NCBI GenBank assembly: GCA_963745945.1
Contig: CAVUZG010000004.1
Location: 434,001 to 498,000, forward strand
Reading direction: 5' to 3'
Length of the DNA stretch: 64,000 bases
Origin: DATFVA01 sp963745945
GTDB taxonomy: Bacteria > Bacteroidota > Ignavibacteria > Ignavibacteriales > Ignavibacteriaceae
The notes beneath the pieces were generated by a model, which saw only the letters and a program-made list of their open reading frames with translations, was not told the DNA's origin and ran no database searches. Positions within the stretch are counted from its first letter, which is position 1. Each line of letters begins with the position of its first letter. Positions 27,343 through 35,559 of the stretch are shown piece by piece. A program made the position numbers and the translations under genes.

Positions 27343-28050
27343 TTACTTAGGATTTGTAGGTCTTATATCAATTTCACTTGCCAATGCGCTTTGGGGTAAT
27401 TTGAGAATTAATGAAACAGTTTCTGCAATATCTTCCGGCATTAATTTTTTAGATGAAGCCGGACTTCCGCCGGAATGGAAATCTGTTTCAACCGAGCCGG
27501 GACAAATAGCCGCAACTTTAATATTGTATTTTCTTACTTCCTGCATTAAACAGCCTGTAAATCCAAGCACTCCATGTTTTGTAGCAGAATACATTGCACC
27601 GCCGGCAAATACATTCTTCCCTGCAAGAGAAGAAATATTTACTATTGCGCCTGATTTTCTTTCGATCATACTATTTAATACCGCTTTAGAGAAATTAAAA
27701 ATTCCATAAAGATTTGCGTTCACCTGCGTTTTAAATTCATCAAGTGATGCATCGGTTATTTCTTTGAAAATTCCCATTCCTGCATTATTAATTAATACAT
27801 CAATCTTTCCATATTTTTTTAATATTGCATTTACAGAATTTTCAACAAAATCAACATCAGCAACATCTCCGGCAAAATATTCTGATTCAACTCCCTTTGC
27901 AGATGCAAGTCGTTTTGTTTCTTTTAATGCTTCAACATCTCGGCCAAAAAGCATTACATTTTTTCCATCTTCCGCAAACCTGAGAGCTATACCTTTTCCA
28001 ATTCCTCTGCTTGCTCCTGTAACGATACAAACTTCTCTTTCAGTCATCAC
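27343..28050 (-). CDS. SDR oxidoreductase (pterin-cluster, candidate sepiapterin reductase)
   Basis: 235 residues, classical short-chain dehydrogenase: cofactor motif TGASRGIGKGIA, NNAG (LINNAGMGIF), the active-site Ser (IVNISSLAG) and the YxxxK pair (YSATKHG). An Arg/Asp pair (LFGRDVE) after the second strand suggests NADPH. It lies downstream of GTP cyclohydrolase I and PTPS, so it could reduce the pterin side chain; a general ketone reductase is the alternative. Its start overlaps the stop of the next SDR gene by 4 bases. Confidence 0.85.
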   Translation of the reverse strand: MMTEREVCIVTGASRGIGKGIALRFAEDGKNVMLFGRDVEALKETKRLASAKGVESEYFAGDVADVDFVENSVNAILKKYGKIDVLINNAGMGIFKEITDASLDEFKTQVNANLYGIFNFSKAVLNSMIERKSGAIVNISSLAGKNVFAGGAMYSATKHGVLGFTGCLMQEVRKYNIKVAAICPGSVETDFHSGGSPASSKKLMPEDIAETVSLILKLPQSALASEIDIRPTNPK

Positions 28051-28763
28051 AAATCTCCCTCAATCGGTCTCACTAGAATTTCTTCGGTTACAATGTTATT
28101 CTTCTCGAGATAAGCTGATACAATCACGCGGGAAATATCTTCCGTTCTGATCATTCGTTCGGAATGTTTTTCACGGACTTTAGCTGACCACATAGGTGTT
28201 TCAGTTGTGCCCGGAATTATATTTATAACCCTAATTTTATGCTTACGTACTTCTTCTCTCAGAACATTGGAATAACCCAGCAGACCCATTTTTGAAGCAG
28301 CATAAGCGCTGCTGTTTGTAAATATTTTTTTGGTAACAACAGAAAGGATATTTATTATTGTTCCGCCGCCGCGTTCAATAAAATGAGGGAGAAGATATTT
28401 AATTGAATAGATTGCTCCGAGTAAATTGGTATTAATTACATCATCAATTTCATTTGTAGAATTTTCCTCAGCGAGTTTCCATGAGGTAATTCCCGCATTA
28501 TTTACGAGACAATCAATATCATTTTCCACAAGCATTTTTTTTACGGTCTGATCAACATTTGACGAGGATGCAACGTTGCATGGAAAAATATCAACAGAAA
28601 GTTTCTCCTTCTTTAACTCCTTATTCAGCCTTTCCAGTTCTGTTACCCTGCGGGCTGAGACCAGAACATTACTCCCTATTTTTGCAAACTCAATTGCTGC
28701 TGCTCTGCCAATACCACTGCTTGCACCGGTAATCCAGATTGACTCCTTTTTTTTAGCCATCAC
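28047..28763 (-). CDS. SDR oxidoreductase (pterin-cluster)
   Basis: 238 residues with TGASSGIGRAAAIEF, LVNNAGITSW, a Ser in INILSVVTK and YAASKMG. The Ala-Arg-Arg (VSARRVTELE) after the second strand points to NADPH. It overlaps the end of the cyclohydrolase gene by 11 bases and the start of the second SDR by 4, so all are translationally coupled. The pair of reductases next to PTPS fits tetrahydrobiopterin formation, but which one acts on the pterin cannot be told. Confidence 0.85.
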   Translation of the reverse strand: MMAKKKESIWITGASSGIGRAAAIEFAKIGSNVLVSARRVTELERLNKELKKEKLSVDIFPCNVASSSNVDQTVKKMLVENDIDCLVNNAGITSWKLAEENSTNEIDDVINTNLLGAIYSIKYLLPHFIERGGGTIINILSVVTKKIFTNSSAYAASKMGLLGYSNVLREEVRKHKIRVINIIPGTTETPMWSAKVREKHSERMIRTEDISRVIVSAYLEKNNIVTEEILVRPIEGDL

Positions 28764-29103
28764 TGAGTCTTCCTTTTATCAGCGTCATAAACTCTGCCCT
28801 GGTTCTTGCGTCATCTTTGAATACCCCGTGTACCGCGCTTGCTATTGCAGCTGAATTCTGTTTTTCAACTCCGCGCATCATCATGCACATGTGGTATGCT
28901 TCGGAGACGACCGCCACTCCCTGCGGTTTTAAGTATTCGTCAAGAGTATCAGCAATTTCCTGAGTCATTCTTTCCTGTACCTGCAGCCTTCGTGAAAAAA
29001 CATCAACTATTCTTGGAATCTTGCTTAGCCCTACAATCTTTCCATCAGGAATATAAGCCACATGTACTTTACCGTAAAACGGAAGCATATGATGCTCGCA
29101 CAA
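28753..29103 (-). CDS. folE: GTP cyclohydrolase I, C-terminal part (frameshifted)
   Basis: 116 residues containing most of the active site: CEHHMLPFYGKVHVAY with the first zinc Cys and the two His, GLSKIPRIVDVFSRRLQVQE, and EAYHMCMMMRGVEK with the second zinc Cys. The real start is upstream in the other frame: the gene 28753..29347 is split by one extra base at about 29102 (AGT CTT G TGC GAG). Together the parts make a normal FolE of about 197 residues. The enzyme makes dihydroneopterin triphosphate, the first pterin intermediate. Confidence 0.85.
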   Translation of the reverse strand: MCEHHMLPFYGKVHVAYIPDGKIVGLSKIPRIVDVFSRRLQVQERMTQEIADTLDEYLKPQGVAVVSEAYHMCMMMRGVEKQNSAAIASAVHGVFKDDARTRAEFMTLIKGRLSDG

Positions 29104-29347
29104 GACTGTAGAAATCTATATTTTTTACTAAAACCATTTCGTCATATTTTTCATTAAAGACAGCATTATTCAAAACTTCTTCAATTTTTTTATGATACCC
29201 TGACGTAAGGAAATCATACGCTTTGGCTACTCTTTTAGGAGTGTTCAATAAACCTTCCCTTTTCGGATCCTCCCCTATTTCTTTTAATAACTCATCAATA
29301 AGTTTCTGAACTTTCGCGTTATCCAAATTATTCTCCTCTATATTCAA
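29069..29347 (-). CDS. folE: GTP cyclohydrolase I, N-terminal part (frameshifted)
   Basis: 92 residues, of which the first 82 or so are FolE: LIDELLKEIGEDPKREGLLN and TPKRVAKAYDFLTSGY, then MVLVKNIDFYSL. After SL the frame should enter CEHHMLPF, but an extra base sends it into VRASYASVLR and a stop. The lesion is therefore inside the most conserved motif of the enzyme. The start overlaps the PTPS stop by 20 bases. It is either a real inactivating mutation or a sequence error. Confidence 0.85.
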   Translation of the reverse strand: MNIEENNLDNAKVQKLIDELLKEIGEDPKREGLLNTPKRVAKAYDFLTSGYHKKIEEVLNNAVFNEKYDEMVLVKNIDFYSLVRASYASVLR

Positions 29348-29735
29348 CTATATTTTTTTCTGTTTCGTAAAGATTAACAGAGTACAATTTACCTGATGGC
29401 AGTTTATCTTCTAATTCATGAAATATTGCTTTTGCAATATTTTCTGCAGAAGGAATAGCATTTTTCATAAAGTCTGTTTCAGTATTGAGGTTTTTATGAT
29501 CAACTTTCAGCAGAACATTTTCATTAATTATCTGTTTAAGGATTTTCAAATCAATAACGAATCCTGTCTCAGGATCGGGTTCTCCCGCAACAGTAACCTC
29601 AAGCACATAATTATGTCCGTGCCAGTTTGGATTACTGCACTTGCCAAATACTTCAAGATTTTTTTGATCGCTATACTTAGGATTATACAACCTATGGGCT
29701 GCACTGAAGGTTTCTCTCCTTTTCACATAAACCAT
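29328..29735 (-). CDS. 6-pyruvoyl-tetrahydropterin synthase / QueD family
   Basis: 135 residues. The zinc His residues lie in FSAAHRLYNP and NPNWHGHNYVLEV, and the Cys in FGKCSNP. ESM-type QueD and true PTPS share these, but the FGKC spacing, the GPH-like context with folE, two SDRs and an aromatic amino-acid hydroxylase favour PTPS (dihydroneopterin triphosphate to 6-pyruvoyl-tetrahydropterin). QueD for queuosine is the alternative. The gene is first of the group PTPS, FolE, SDR, SDR. Confidence 0.85.
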   Translation of the reverse strand: MVYVKRRETFSAAHRLYNPKYSDQKNLEVFGKCSNPNWHGHNYVLEVTVAGEPDPETGFVIDLKILKQIINENVLLKVDHKNLNTETDFMKNAIPSAENIAKAIFHELEDKLPSGKLYSVNLYETEKNIVEYRGE

Positions 29736-29744
29736 TTAAGCCTC

Positions 29745-30203
29745 TTAACTTTTAAGGACTTCAATTATTTCCTTATTATGTCCATCAACTTTAACTTTGT
29801 GAAATACTTTTTTGATTTTTCCGTTTTCATCAATTATTACTGTTGTTCTTTCAACTCCCATATATTTTCTGCCGTACATACTTTTCTCTTTCCAGACTCC
29901 GTATTTTTCAAGAACATTTTTTCCCTCATCACTAAGCAAATCAAAAGGGAGATCAAATTTTACTGCAAATTTTTTATGAGATTCAACCGAGTCCGGACTA
30001 ACACCAAGTATTACTGCATCCACATTTTTGAATTTCGGAAATTCATCTCTGAAATTGCATGCTTCCCTGGTACACCCTGAAGTATTATCCTTTGGATAAA
30101 AATATAAAACGATTTGTTTTCCTTTGAAATCACTTAATGAAACTGTTTTGCCATCCTGATTTTTCAATTTAAAACCAGGGGCTTTCTTTCCTTCTTCAAT
30201 CAT
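29745..30203 (-). CDS. bcp: thioredoxin-dependent thiol peroxidase (Bcp/PrxQ)
   Basis: 152 residues. The motif LYFYPKDNTSGCTREACNFR carries the peroxidatic Cys and the resolving Cys five residues later, as in Bcp. GVSPDSVESHKKFAVKFDLP and LLSDEGKNVLEKYGVW are also diagnostic. It removes hydroperoxides with thioredoxin. It follows a rhodanese and another peroxiredoxin on the same strand. Confidence 0.93.
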   Translation of the reverse strand: MIEEGKKAPGFKLKNQDGKTVSLSDFKGKQIVLYFYPKDNTSGCTREACNFRDEFPKFKNVDAVILGVSPDSVESHKKFAVKFDLPFDLLSDEGKNVLEKYGVWKEKSMYGRKYMGVERTTVIIDENGKIKKVFHKVKVDGHNKEIIEVLKS

Positions 30204-30223
30204 CTATGCGCTCCGTAAAATAA

Positions 30224-30544
30224 TTAATAATGAGGAATCGTAGGGTCAATTTCATTTGACCATCTTTCAATTCCTCCCTTTAGATTTATTAAATTCTTAA
30301 AACCTCTTTCCGCAAGAAACAAACAAACATTAACACTTCTTACGCCCGTATGACAATAAAATATTAGTTCATCTTCTTTATTAAGTTCCTGCATATGTTC
30401 CATAAAATTACTCAGGGGCATAAGTTCAGAACTTTCTATCCTTGCGGTTTTATGTTCCCATTCTTCTCTTACATCGATTAGCCTGGTACCGTTTTTATTA
30501 TCAAGTATTTTTTTTATTTCTGCCGGAACTAAATCTCTGTACAT
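30224..30544 (-). CDS. rhodanese-domain sulphurtransferase
   Basis: 106 residues forming one rhodanese domain: GTRLIDVREEWEHKTARI, PLSNFMEHM and the active loop FYCHTGVRSVNVCLFL with catalytic Cys, ending LKGGIERWSNEIDP. It is of the single-domain GlpE/PspE type. It sits 2 bases after a peroxiredoxin gene and 20 bases before bcp, so a role in sulphur or thiol redox is plausible. Confidence 0.9.
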   Translation of the reverse strand: MYRDLVPAEIKKILDNKNGTRLIDVREEWEHKTARIESSELMPLSNFMEHMQELNKEDELIFYCHTGVRSVNVCLFLAERGFKNLINLKGGIERWSNEIDPTIPHY

Positions 30545-30546
30545 TC

Positions 30547-31023
30547 TTACAGGTCCTCCAAAACTTTTTTAATCAAGTCATAAGCCGGCTGATCCCCCGG
30601 GGTAGGACAAATTTCTTTGTATTTTATTTTTCCATCTTTGCCTATCACAAAAGCAGATCTCTTTGAGACCCCATTATAGGCGTATTTTTCAGGAAAATAA
30701 AGCTCATAAAGAGAATCATACTTACGAGAAACTTCCTTGTTAAAATCACTTAATAAAGTGAAGTTAATATTATTTGCTTTTCTAAACGCCTTTAATACAT
30801 AAGGAGAATCGACGCTGATACCTATTACCTGAGCATCCAGATCTAAATTGTTATTAAATTCCTCCTGCATTTTTTTCATTTCAATTGTGCATACTGAAGA
30901 AAAAGCAAATGGGAAAAACAGAAGCACAATATTATCTCCTTTGTAATCGGAAAGGGAGACATCTTCAGAATCCTGATTCTTTAGTGTGAATTGAGGCGCG
31001 GTATCTTCTCTTTCAAGAGACAT
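30547..31023 (-). CDS. peroxiredoxin (AhpE-like/1-Cys type)
   Basis: 158 residues from the ATG at 31023, which follows GAAGGAATTT; an upstream Met eight codons earlier has no such site. The active motif is LFFPFAFSSVCTIEMKKM, i.e. PxxxSxxC. No Cys follows five residues later, so the resolving thiol may come from another molecule, as in AhpE. It also has VIGISVDSPYVLKAFRK and LLSDFNKEVSRKY. It heads a group with the rhodanese and bcp. Confidence 0.88.
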   Translation of the reverse strand: MSLEREDTAPQFTLKNQDSEDVSLSDYKGDNIVLLFFPFAFSSVCTIEMKKMQEEFNNNLDLDAQVIGISVDSPYVLKAFRKANNINFTLLSDFNKEVSRKYDSLYELYFPEKYAYNGVSKRSAFVIGKDGKIKYKEICPTPGDQPAYDLIKKVLEDL

Positions 31024-31266
31024 AAATTCCTTCTTCCTTCTTTGCAAGATGGTTGTAAGTAATTAAGTTATAAAAGCTTATGATTTTATAAATAAAATTA
31101 GCCAATATGAAATGTACATTCAAGTTTTAAGTTAATCATGTAACTTGAAACACCAGACGGGAGATAAAAGTTCAATATAAAAATGAAAAAAGAGGATCAG
31201 AATTTCATACTTAATTGTGATATCAGGGAGATAAAATTATATCAACAAGAGAATTAGTTCTTTGAG

Positions 31267-32082
31267 TTACAATAAACCCTGCCTTTTTGTCCAGGATTTA
31301 AAACCATCTTCCAGATGCTCAAATGAATCGATAGCCCATAGAATTGGCTGAAGATGCCATACATCATAATCCTGCCTTACAAGTTTATCCGGCTCAAAAT
31401 CTCTTACCTCAACATCATTCGATAGCGCGTGGGTAACTTCCTCCTTTGAAGAAATAATTCCTGCTCCATAAATTCGCATTCCTTCAGGTTTCTTAATCAA
31501 TCCAAACTCAACTGTAAACCAGTGGAATGTTTCAAGATATTTTCTGTTTATTCCTTCGGCATTTAATGCAGCTTCTCCAAACATCTGGTAGAATGATGCA
31601 AAGTTTTCATCGGTTAAAAGAGGCATATGACCGAACATATCATGAAAACAATCCGGTGCAGGAGTATAATCGAGCTCTTCTTTTCCTCTTATATAATCTG
31701 TTGACGGAAATATTTTTTTCTGAAGAAGTTCAAAAAAATTCTGTTCGTGAATCAGTCCGGGAACCCTGGCAACTTTCCAGCCTGTAGCTTTATTGAACAC
31801 TTTACTCAGATCGCTTAGGGCGGGAATTTTATCGGGAGTAAAATTTAATATTTTTGTTCCGTTAATATATTCTTCACATACTCTTCCGGGAAGATATTTC
31901 ATTTGCCTGTCATATAAATACTTCCATATCTCGTGATCGGATTCCGGGTAATCCGGATAAGGAATTTCATCATGAATCGGGACAGGACCGGTCAAGCGCT
32001 GTGGAATACAACGCGGATCAACACCTTCCTGTGCAGCTTTTTCATAAGCAGAAACTATTTTTTCATCTTTCTGTTCGTTCAT
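31267..32082 (-). CDS. phhA: phenylalanine 4-monooxygenase
   Basis: 271 residues, the bacterial single-domain size. Iron is held by two His in PDCFHDMFGHMPLL and the Glu in FHWFTVEFGLI. GLIHEQNFFELL and PEGMRIYGAGIISSKEE are also family hallmarks. The enzyme oxidises phenylalanine to tyrosine with a tetrahydropterin and oxygen. The pterin genes lie 1.5-4 kb away on the same strand and could supply the cofactor. It stands alone, with 219 bases downstream and 128 upstream that hold no gene. Confidence 0.94.
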   Translation of the reverse strand: MNEQKDEKIVSAYEKAAQEGVDPRCIPQRLTGPVPIHDEIPYPDYPESDHEIWKYLYDRQMKYLPGRVCEEYINGTKILNFTPDKIPALSDLSKVFNKATGWKVARVPGLIHEQNFFELLQKKIFPSTDYIRGKEELDYTPAPDCFHDMFGHMPLLTDENFASFYQMFGEAALNAEGINRKYLETFHWFTVEFGLIKKPEGMRIYGAGIISSKEEVTHALSNDVEVRDFEPDKLVRQDYDVWHLQPILWAIDSFEHLEDGFKSWTKRQGLL

Positions 32083-32210
32083 CGTACAGATTCCGGTAAA
32101 TTTTTATTTGGATTTTAATGGAACATAATTATTTAGGCTGTGAATTTCAACCTGATAAGTTACACTATGTTCATTGAATGATGAGTAAGAGGATATAAGA
32201 ACCACGCGAA

Positions 32211-33227
32211 TTAAATTATGTTTACTTCCTCCTCCAACACTACACCAAATTTTTCATACACTGAACGTTTTATCTCTTTTGCAAAATGCAGAATTGCTTC
32301 ACCGGATGCATTACCATAATTCACTATCACAAGTGCGTGAGTTTTATGAGTCCCTGTATCTCCCTTTCTAAATCCCTTCAAGCCAGTTTTTTCGATCAGC
32401 CAGGCGGCAGAAAGTTTTATTGTTTCACTTCCGGATGTATAACCTTTTATATCTGGATATTTTTCTTTTAATAATTCGAATTCATTTGATTTTATTTCAG
32501 GATTTTTAAAAAAACTTCCGGAATTACCGATTACAGCAGGATCAGGAAGTTTTTCCTTTCTTATTTTAGAAATCACATCGCTGATATCTTTTACTGTTAA
32601 TTCAGTTTTTCCGGTTTTTTCAAGTTCAGCTTTCACATTTCCGTAATCAGATCTGATCGTGGGATTTTTACTCAAGCATAAACGAATTTTAGTAACTATA
32701 AATTTATTCTTTAATTCATTCTTGAAAATACTATTCCTGTAACTAAACTGACAATCCTTTTTGGTAAAGATGGCTCGTTCACCTGTCTCAATATAAATTC
32801 CGCCAAGATTAAAAAATGTTTCGCTTAATTCTTCTCCGTAAGCTCCAATGTTTTGAATAGGTGCAGCCCCCGCTGTACCCGGGATAAGCGTGAGGTTTTC
32901 TATTCCTCCAAGATTTTTGTTAACAGAATAGATTACAAGATCATTCCAGTTTACTCCCGCACCAGATTCAATTGTTAAAGTATTTTCATCTTCATCAATT
33001 ATTCTTATTCCCGGAATTGAATTTTTAATTACCAGTCCGTCATAATCCTTTGTAAAAAGGATATTGCTTCCACCGCCGAGAACAAATTTAGGAGTAGATT
33101 TTAACTCATCTGCAGAAAGGATTTCAAGCAGTTCATCTTCATTTAAAACTTCAACAAATAATTTTGTTTTTGCATCAATTCCAAACGTGTTAAACTTTTT
33201 AAGAGAAAAATTCTTTAGTATGTTCAT
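32211..33227 (-). CDS. murB: UDP-N-acetylmuramate dehydrogenase
   Basis: 338 residues. FAD binding is marked by FVLGGGSNILFTKDYDGLVI, ENLTLIPGTAGAAPIQNIGA and YGEELSE. The type I signature YRNSIFK and the active Ser in GNSGSFFKNPEI are present. The size is like E. coli MurB (342). It makes UDP-N-acetylmuramate for peptidoglycan. It lies 16 bases after lptB on the same strand. Confidence 0.95.
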   Translation of the reverse strand: MNILKNFSLKKFNTFGIDAKTKLFVEVLNEDELLEILSADELKSTPKFVLGGGSNILFTKDYDGLVIKNSIPGIRIIDEDENTLTIESGAGVNWNDLVIYSVNKNLGGIENLTLIPGTAGAAPIQNIGAYGEELSETFFNLGGIYIETGERAIFTKKDCQFSYRNSIFKNELKNKFIVTKIRLCLSKNPTIRSDYGNVKAELEKTGKTELTVKDISDVISKIRKEKLPDPAVIGNSGSFFKNPEIKSNEFELLKEKYPDIKGYTSGSETIKLSAAWLIEKTGLKGFRKGDTGTHKTHALVIVNYGNASGEAILHFAKEIKRSVYEKFGVVLEEEVNII

Positions 33228-33243
33228 TTAAGTCCGAAACTAT

Positions 33244-33984
33244 TTATTGGTAACGGTCAAGGCGGAATTTTTCACCGAGATATAGCTTGCGCACTTCCTC
33301 ATCTTCTGCAAGTTCTTCTGCGCCACCGGATTTAAAAATCACACCATTAATAAGAATGTAAGCGTTATCAACTATACTCAATGTTTCATGCACATTATGA
33401 TCCGTAATCAGAACTCCTATCCCACGATTTTTGAGATTTGCAACAATTGTCATAATATCTTCAACAGCAATAGGATCTACACCTGCGAAAGGTTCATCAA
33501 GCAGAATAAAACTCGGATCAGTTGCAAGGGAGCGTGCAATTTCTGTTCTTCTTCTTTCACCTCCGCTTAACTGGAAACCTGTGCTTTTTCTTATCCGGGT
33601 TATTCCTAGATCTTCAAGAAGCATTTCACATTTTTCTTTTCGTTCTTTTTGTGTAAGCTTAATCATCTGAAGTACAGCCATAAGGTTATCTTCAACAGAA
33701 AGTTTTCTAAATATTGAAGCTTCCTGTGGCAGATAACCAATACCCATTCTCGCACGTTTATACATTGGGATTTTTGTAATCTCTTTGTCATCAAGAAAAA
33801 CTTTACCACTGTCGGGTTTAATCATTCCTGTTATCATATAAAAAGTTGTAGTCTTCCCTGCCCCGTTCGGGCCAAGCAAACCGACGATTTCACCTTTTGA
33901 AACTTTAACCGAAGCTTTGTTTACTACAGTCCTGTGTCTGTAAATTTTTATAAGGCCTTCACTTCTTAATGTTTTTTCATCCAT
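33244..33984 (-). CDS. lptB: lipopolysaccharide export ABC ATPase LptB
   Basis: 246 residues. Walker A is GLLGPNGAGKTTTFYMITG, the Q-loop YLPQEASIFRKLSV, the signature LSGGERRRTEIARSLA, and Walker B FILLDEPFAGVDPIAV followed by the His in LITDHNVHETL. All are as in LptB. It powers transport of lipopolysaccharide from the inner membrane. It follows lptA-like by 2 bases. The permeases LptF and LptG are not in the window. Confidence 0.95.
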   Translation of the reverse strand: MDEKTLRSEGLIKIYRHRTVVNKASVKVSKGEIVGLLGPNGAGKTTTFYMITGMIKPDSGKVFLDDKEITKIPMYKRARMGIGYLPQEASIFRKLSVEDNLMAVLQMIKLTQKERKEKCEMLLEDLGITRIRKSTGFQLSGGERRRTEIARSLATDPSFILLDEPFAGVDPIAVEDIMTIVANLKNRGIGVLITDHNVHETLSIVDNAYILINGVIFKSGGAEELAEDEEVRKLYLGEKFRLDRYQ

Positions 33985-33986
33985 AA

Positions 33987-35429
33987 TTATTGCAGTGTAT
34001 CCATTGGTTTAAATATTCTTCCGGCAGGTTTAATCTGCAGAAGAAGTTCTTTCTTATTCGGCCGGTTTTTCACCAGGCTGAATCTCGGTAGTGCGTAAGT
34101 TTGTTCCTTTCCCGCTACAAGATTCTCAGGATAATATTCGCTTTTAGGAGAACCGTACAAACGAACCTCGCTTATTTTTTTCTCTTTAAAATTTAATGCG
34201 GCTTTTTCAGCCGACGATTGTGTTAAGCCGTTCGGTTTCTTTTCTTCTGTGTACATATAATAAACGTTATAAACATTACCTTCAACTTCAACACGACTAA
34301 CAGCCTCTCCATCAAAATACATAATTAATTTGTCCCCTGATATCTGGTTGAACCTGTTTTGATAAATTTCATTCGGTGAAAGGACAAATGCAGATTTTAT
34401 AACTTCGAGAGCCTGGATGTTATTGTCCTTTAAAAAAATAGTAATTGAATCCCCGGATAGTTGTGTTTCTTCATTCCATAATACCGGTCTCATATCACTT
34501 TCTTTTCTGCGGTAGGTAATTATTTTTTCTTCACTCTTTTTATAAACAGAGTAATCATTTAAAGATGCAAAAGTATCTCTCCAGATTTTTACAGAATCTT
34601 CAGCTTTAAAAATATTTAATGTATCACGGAACGATTCCATTGAATTCGATTTTATGATCAGAGTATCGAGCTTTATTTTAATGCTGTCATTATCAACAAT
34701 TAGTGAATCAGGCAGCAGTGTTCTGGTGGTATCAATCTGGACTAGTAGCGGATTTTTATCAATAATTGTGTGATACTCAAGTGCATAGTCAATCAGGTGG
34801 TCACCAAAGATTTGCACATTATTGCTTCGGTTCTCTATTCTTACCCTGCTGTTTGCAAAAGTGATTCGTGAGTTTCTGAAATGTTCGAGTGTATCGGCAT
34901 CAATTATATTATCATTCTCAATAATTCTTACATTACCAATGGCAATAGCCCGATCTTCATTTTTATAATATGTTAGTTGTTTGGATGTTAAGGTTGAAGC
35001 TGTATCATAAAGAGTGACTCTGCTGTTAAATATTGCCTTATCATCATTAAAATAATATTCGCCGGAATCTGCTGTTAAAATAACTTTTTTATCATCAAGC
35101 TTAATCCCCGAATTACTTTCTGCCCGCCTTTCATTACCGTAATAAAATCCCCTGGGTGTTTTTATTGTCATACTGTCCTGTTTAACAACAACATCTCCGA
35201 TCAGTTCAGCATCATTCCGGGAAATATATTGAATTGCCTCATTACAGGTTATAACAACATTGCCCTGGGTTAGAGTAACATTTCCATAAACCTCTCTTGT
35301 GGTTTCTCCATTAATAATCTTCCCGACAAGACTGTCGCCAATAACAGTAATCATTTCCTCTTTTTCCTGTGAGAAGATACTGACAGAAAAGAGAAGAAAT
35401 AAAAATGATATATGAAAAATTTTATTCAA
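33987..35429 (-). CDS. LptA/OstA-like periplasmic protein
   Basis: 480 residues, much longer than E. coli LptA (185). A signal peptide (FLLFSVSIFSQ) is followed by repeated OstA-type strands: VYGNVTLTQGNVVITCNEA, AELIGDVVVKQDSMTIKTP and AIAIGNVRIIENDNIIDADT, then a longer C-terminal region (VEVEGNVYNVYYMYTEEK, VRLYGSPKSEYYPE). It should form part of the periplasmic bridge for lipopolysaccharide, next to lptB and near lptC. Its length suggests an enlarged bridge or an LptD-N-like part; I cannot tell which. Confidence 0.8.
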   Translation of the reverse strand: MNKIFHISFLFLLFSVSIFSQEKEEMITVIGDSLVGKIINGETTREVYGNVTLTQGNVVITCNEAIQYISRNDAELIGDVVVKQDSMTIKTPRGFYYGNERRAESNSGIKLDDKKVILTADSGEYYFNDDKAIFNSRVTLYDTASTLTSKQLTYYKNEDRAIAIGNVRIIENDNIIDADTLEHFRNSRITFANSRVRIENRSNNVQIFGDHLIDYALEYHTIIDKNPLLVQIDTTRTLLPDSLIVDNDSIKIKLDTLIIKSNSMESFRDTLNIFKAEDSVKIWRDTFASLNDYSVYKKSEEKIITYRRKESDMRPVLWNEETQLSGDSITIFLKDNNIQALEVIKSAFVLSPNEIYQNRFNQISGDKLIMYFDGEAVSRVEVEGNVYNVYYMYTEEKKPNGLTQSSAEKAALNFKEKKISEVRLYGSPKSEYYPENLVAGKEQTYALPRFSLVKNRPNKKELLLQIKPAGRIFKPMDTLQ

Positions 35430-35559
35430 TTATTTTAGAAACTTTAAATCTATTTGTGTTGGGATTCAATAACGACTTTCCTATTGTCAGACAAAGCCAG
35501 TCAAAGTGTGAGTTCTTTAGTTAATGCTCAGAGTAATAGAGTATATCTTATTATTTATT

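Noticed and set aside
29090..29110. Programmed +1 shift in folE, with CTT as a slippery codon
   Set aside because: The next codon (GTG) is not rare or a stop and there is no stimulatory structure. A mutation or error is simpler.
29418..30080. 220-codon plus-strand frame opposite PTPS and bcp
   Set aside because: Both minus-strand genes beneath it have full family motifs; this frame has none and is rich in Phe, Cys and Ile as expected for antisense of A+T-rich genes.
31183..31257. Possible 24-codon plus-strand gene (ATG AAA AAA GAG ...)
   Set aside because: Very short, the nearest GGGAG is too far from the ATG, and no membrane or leader features are seen.
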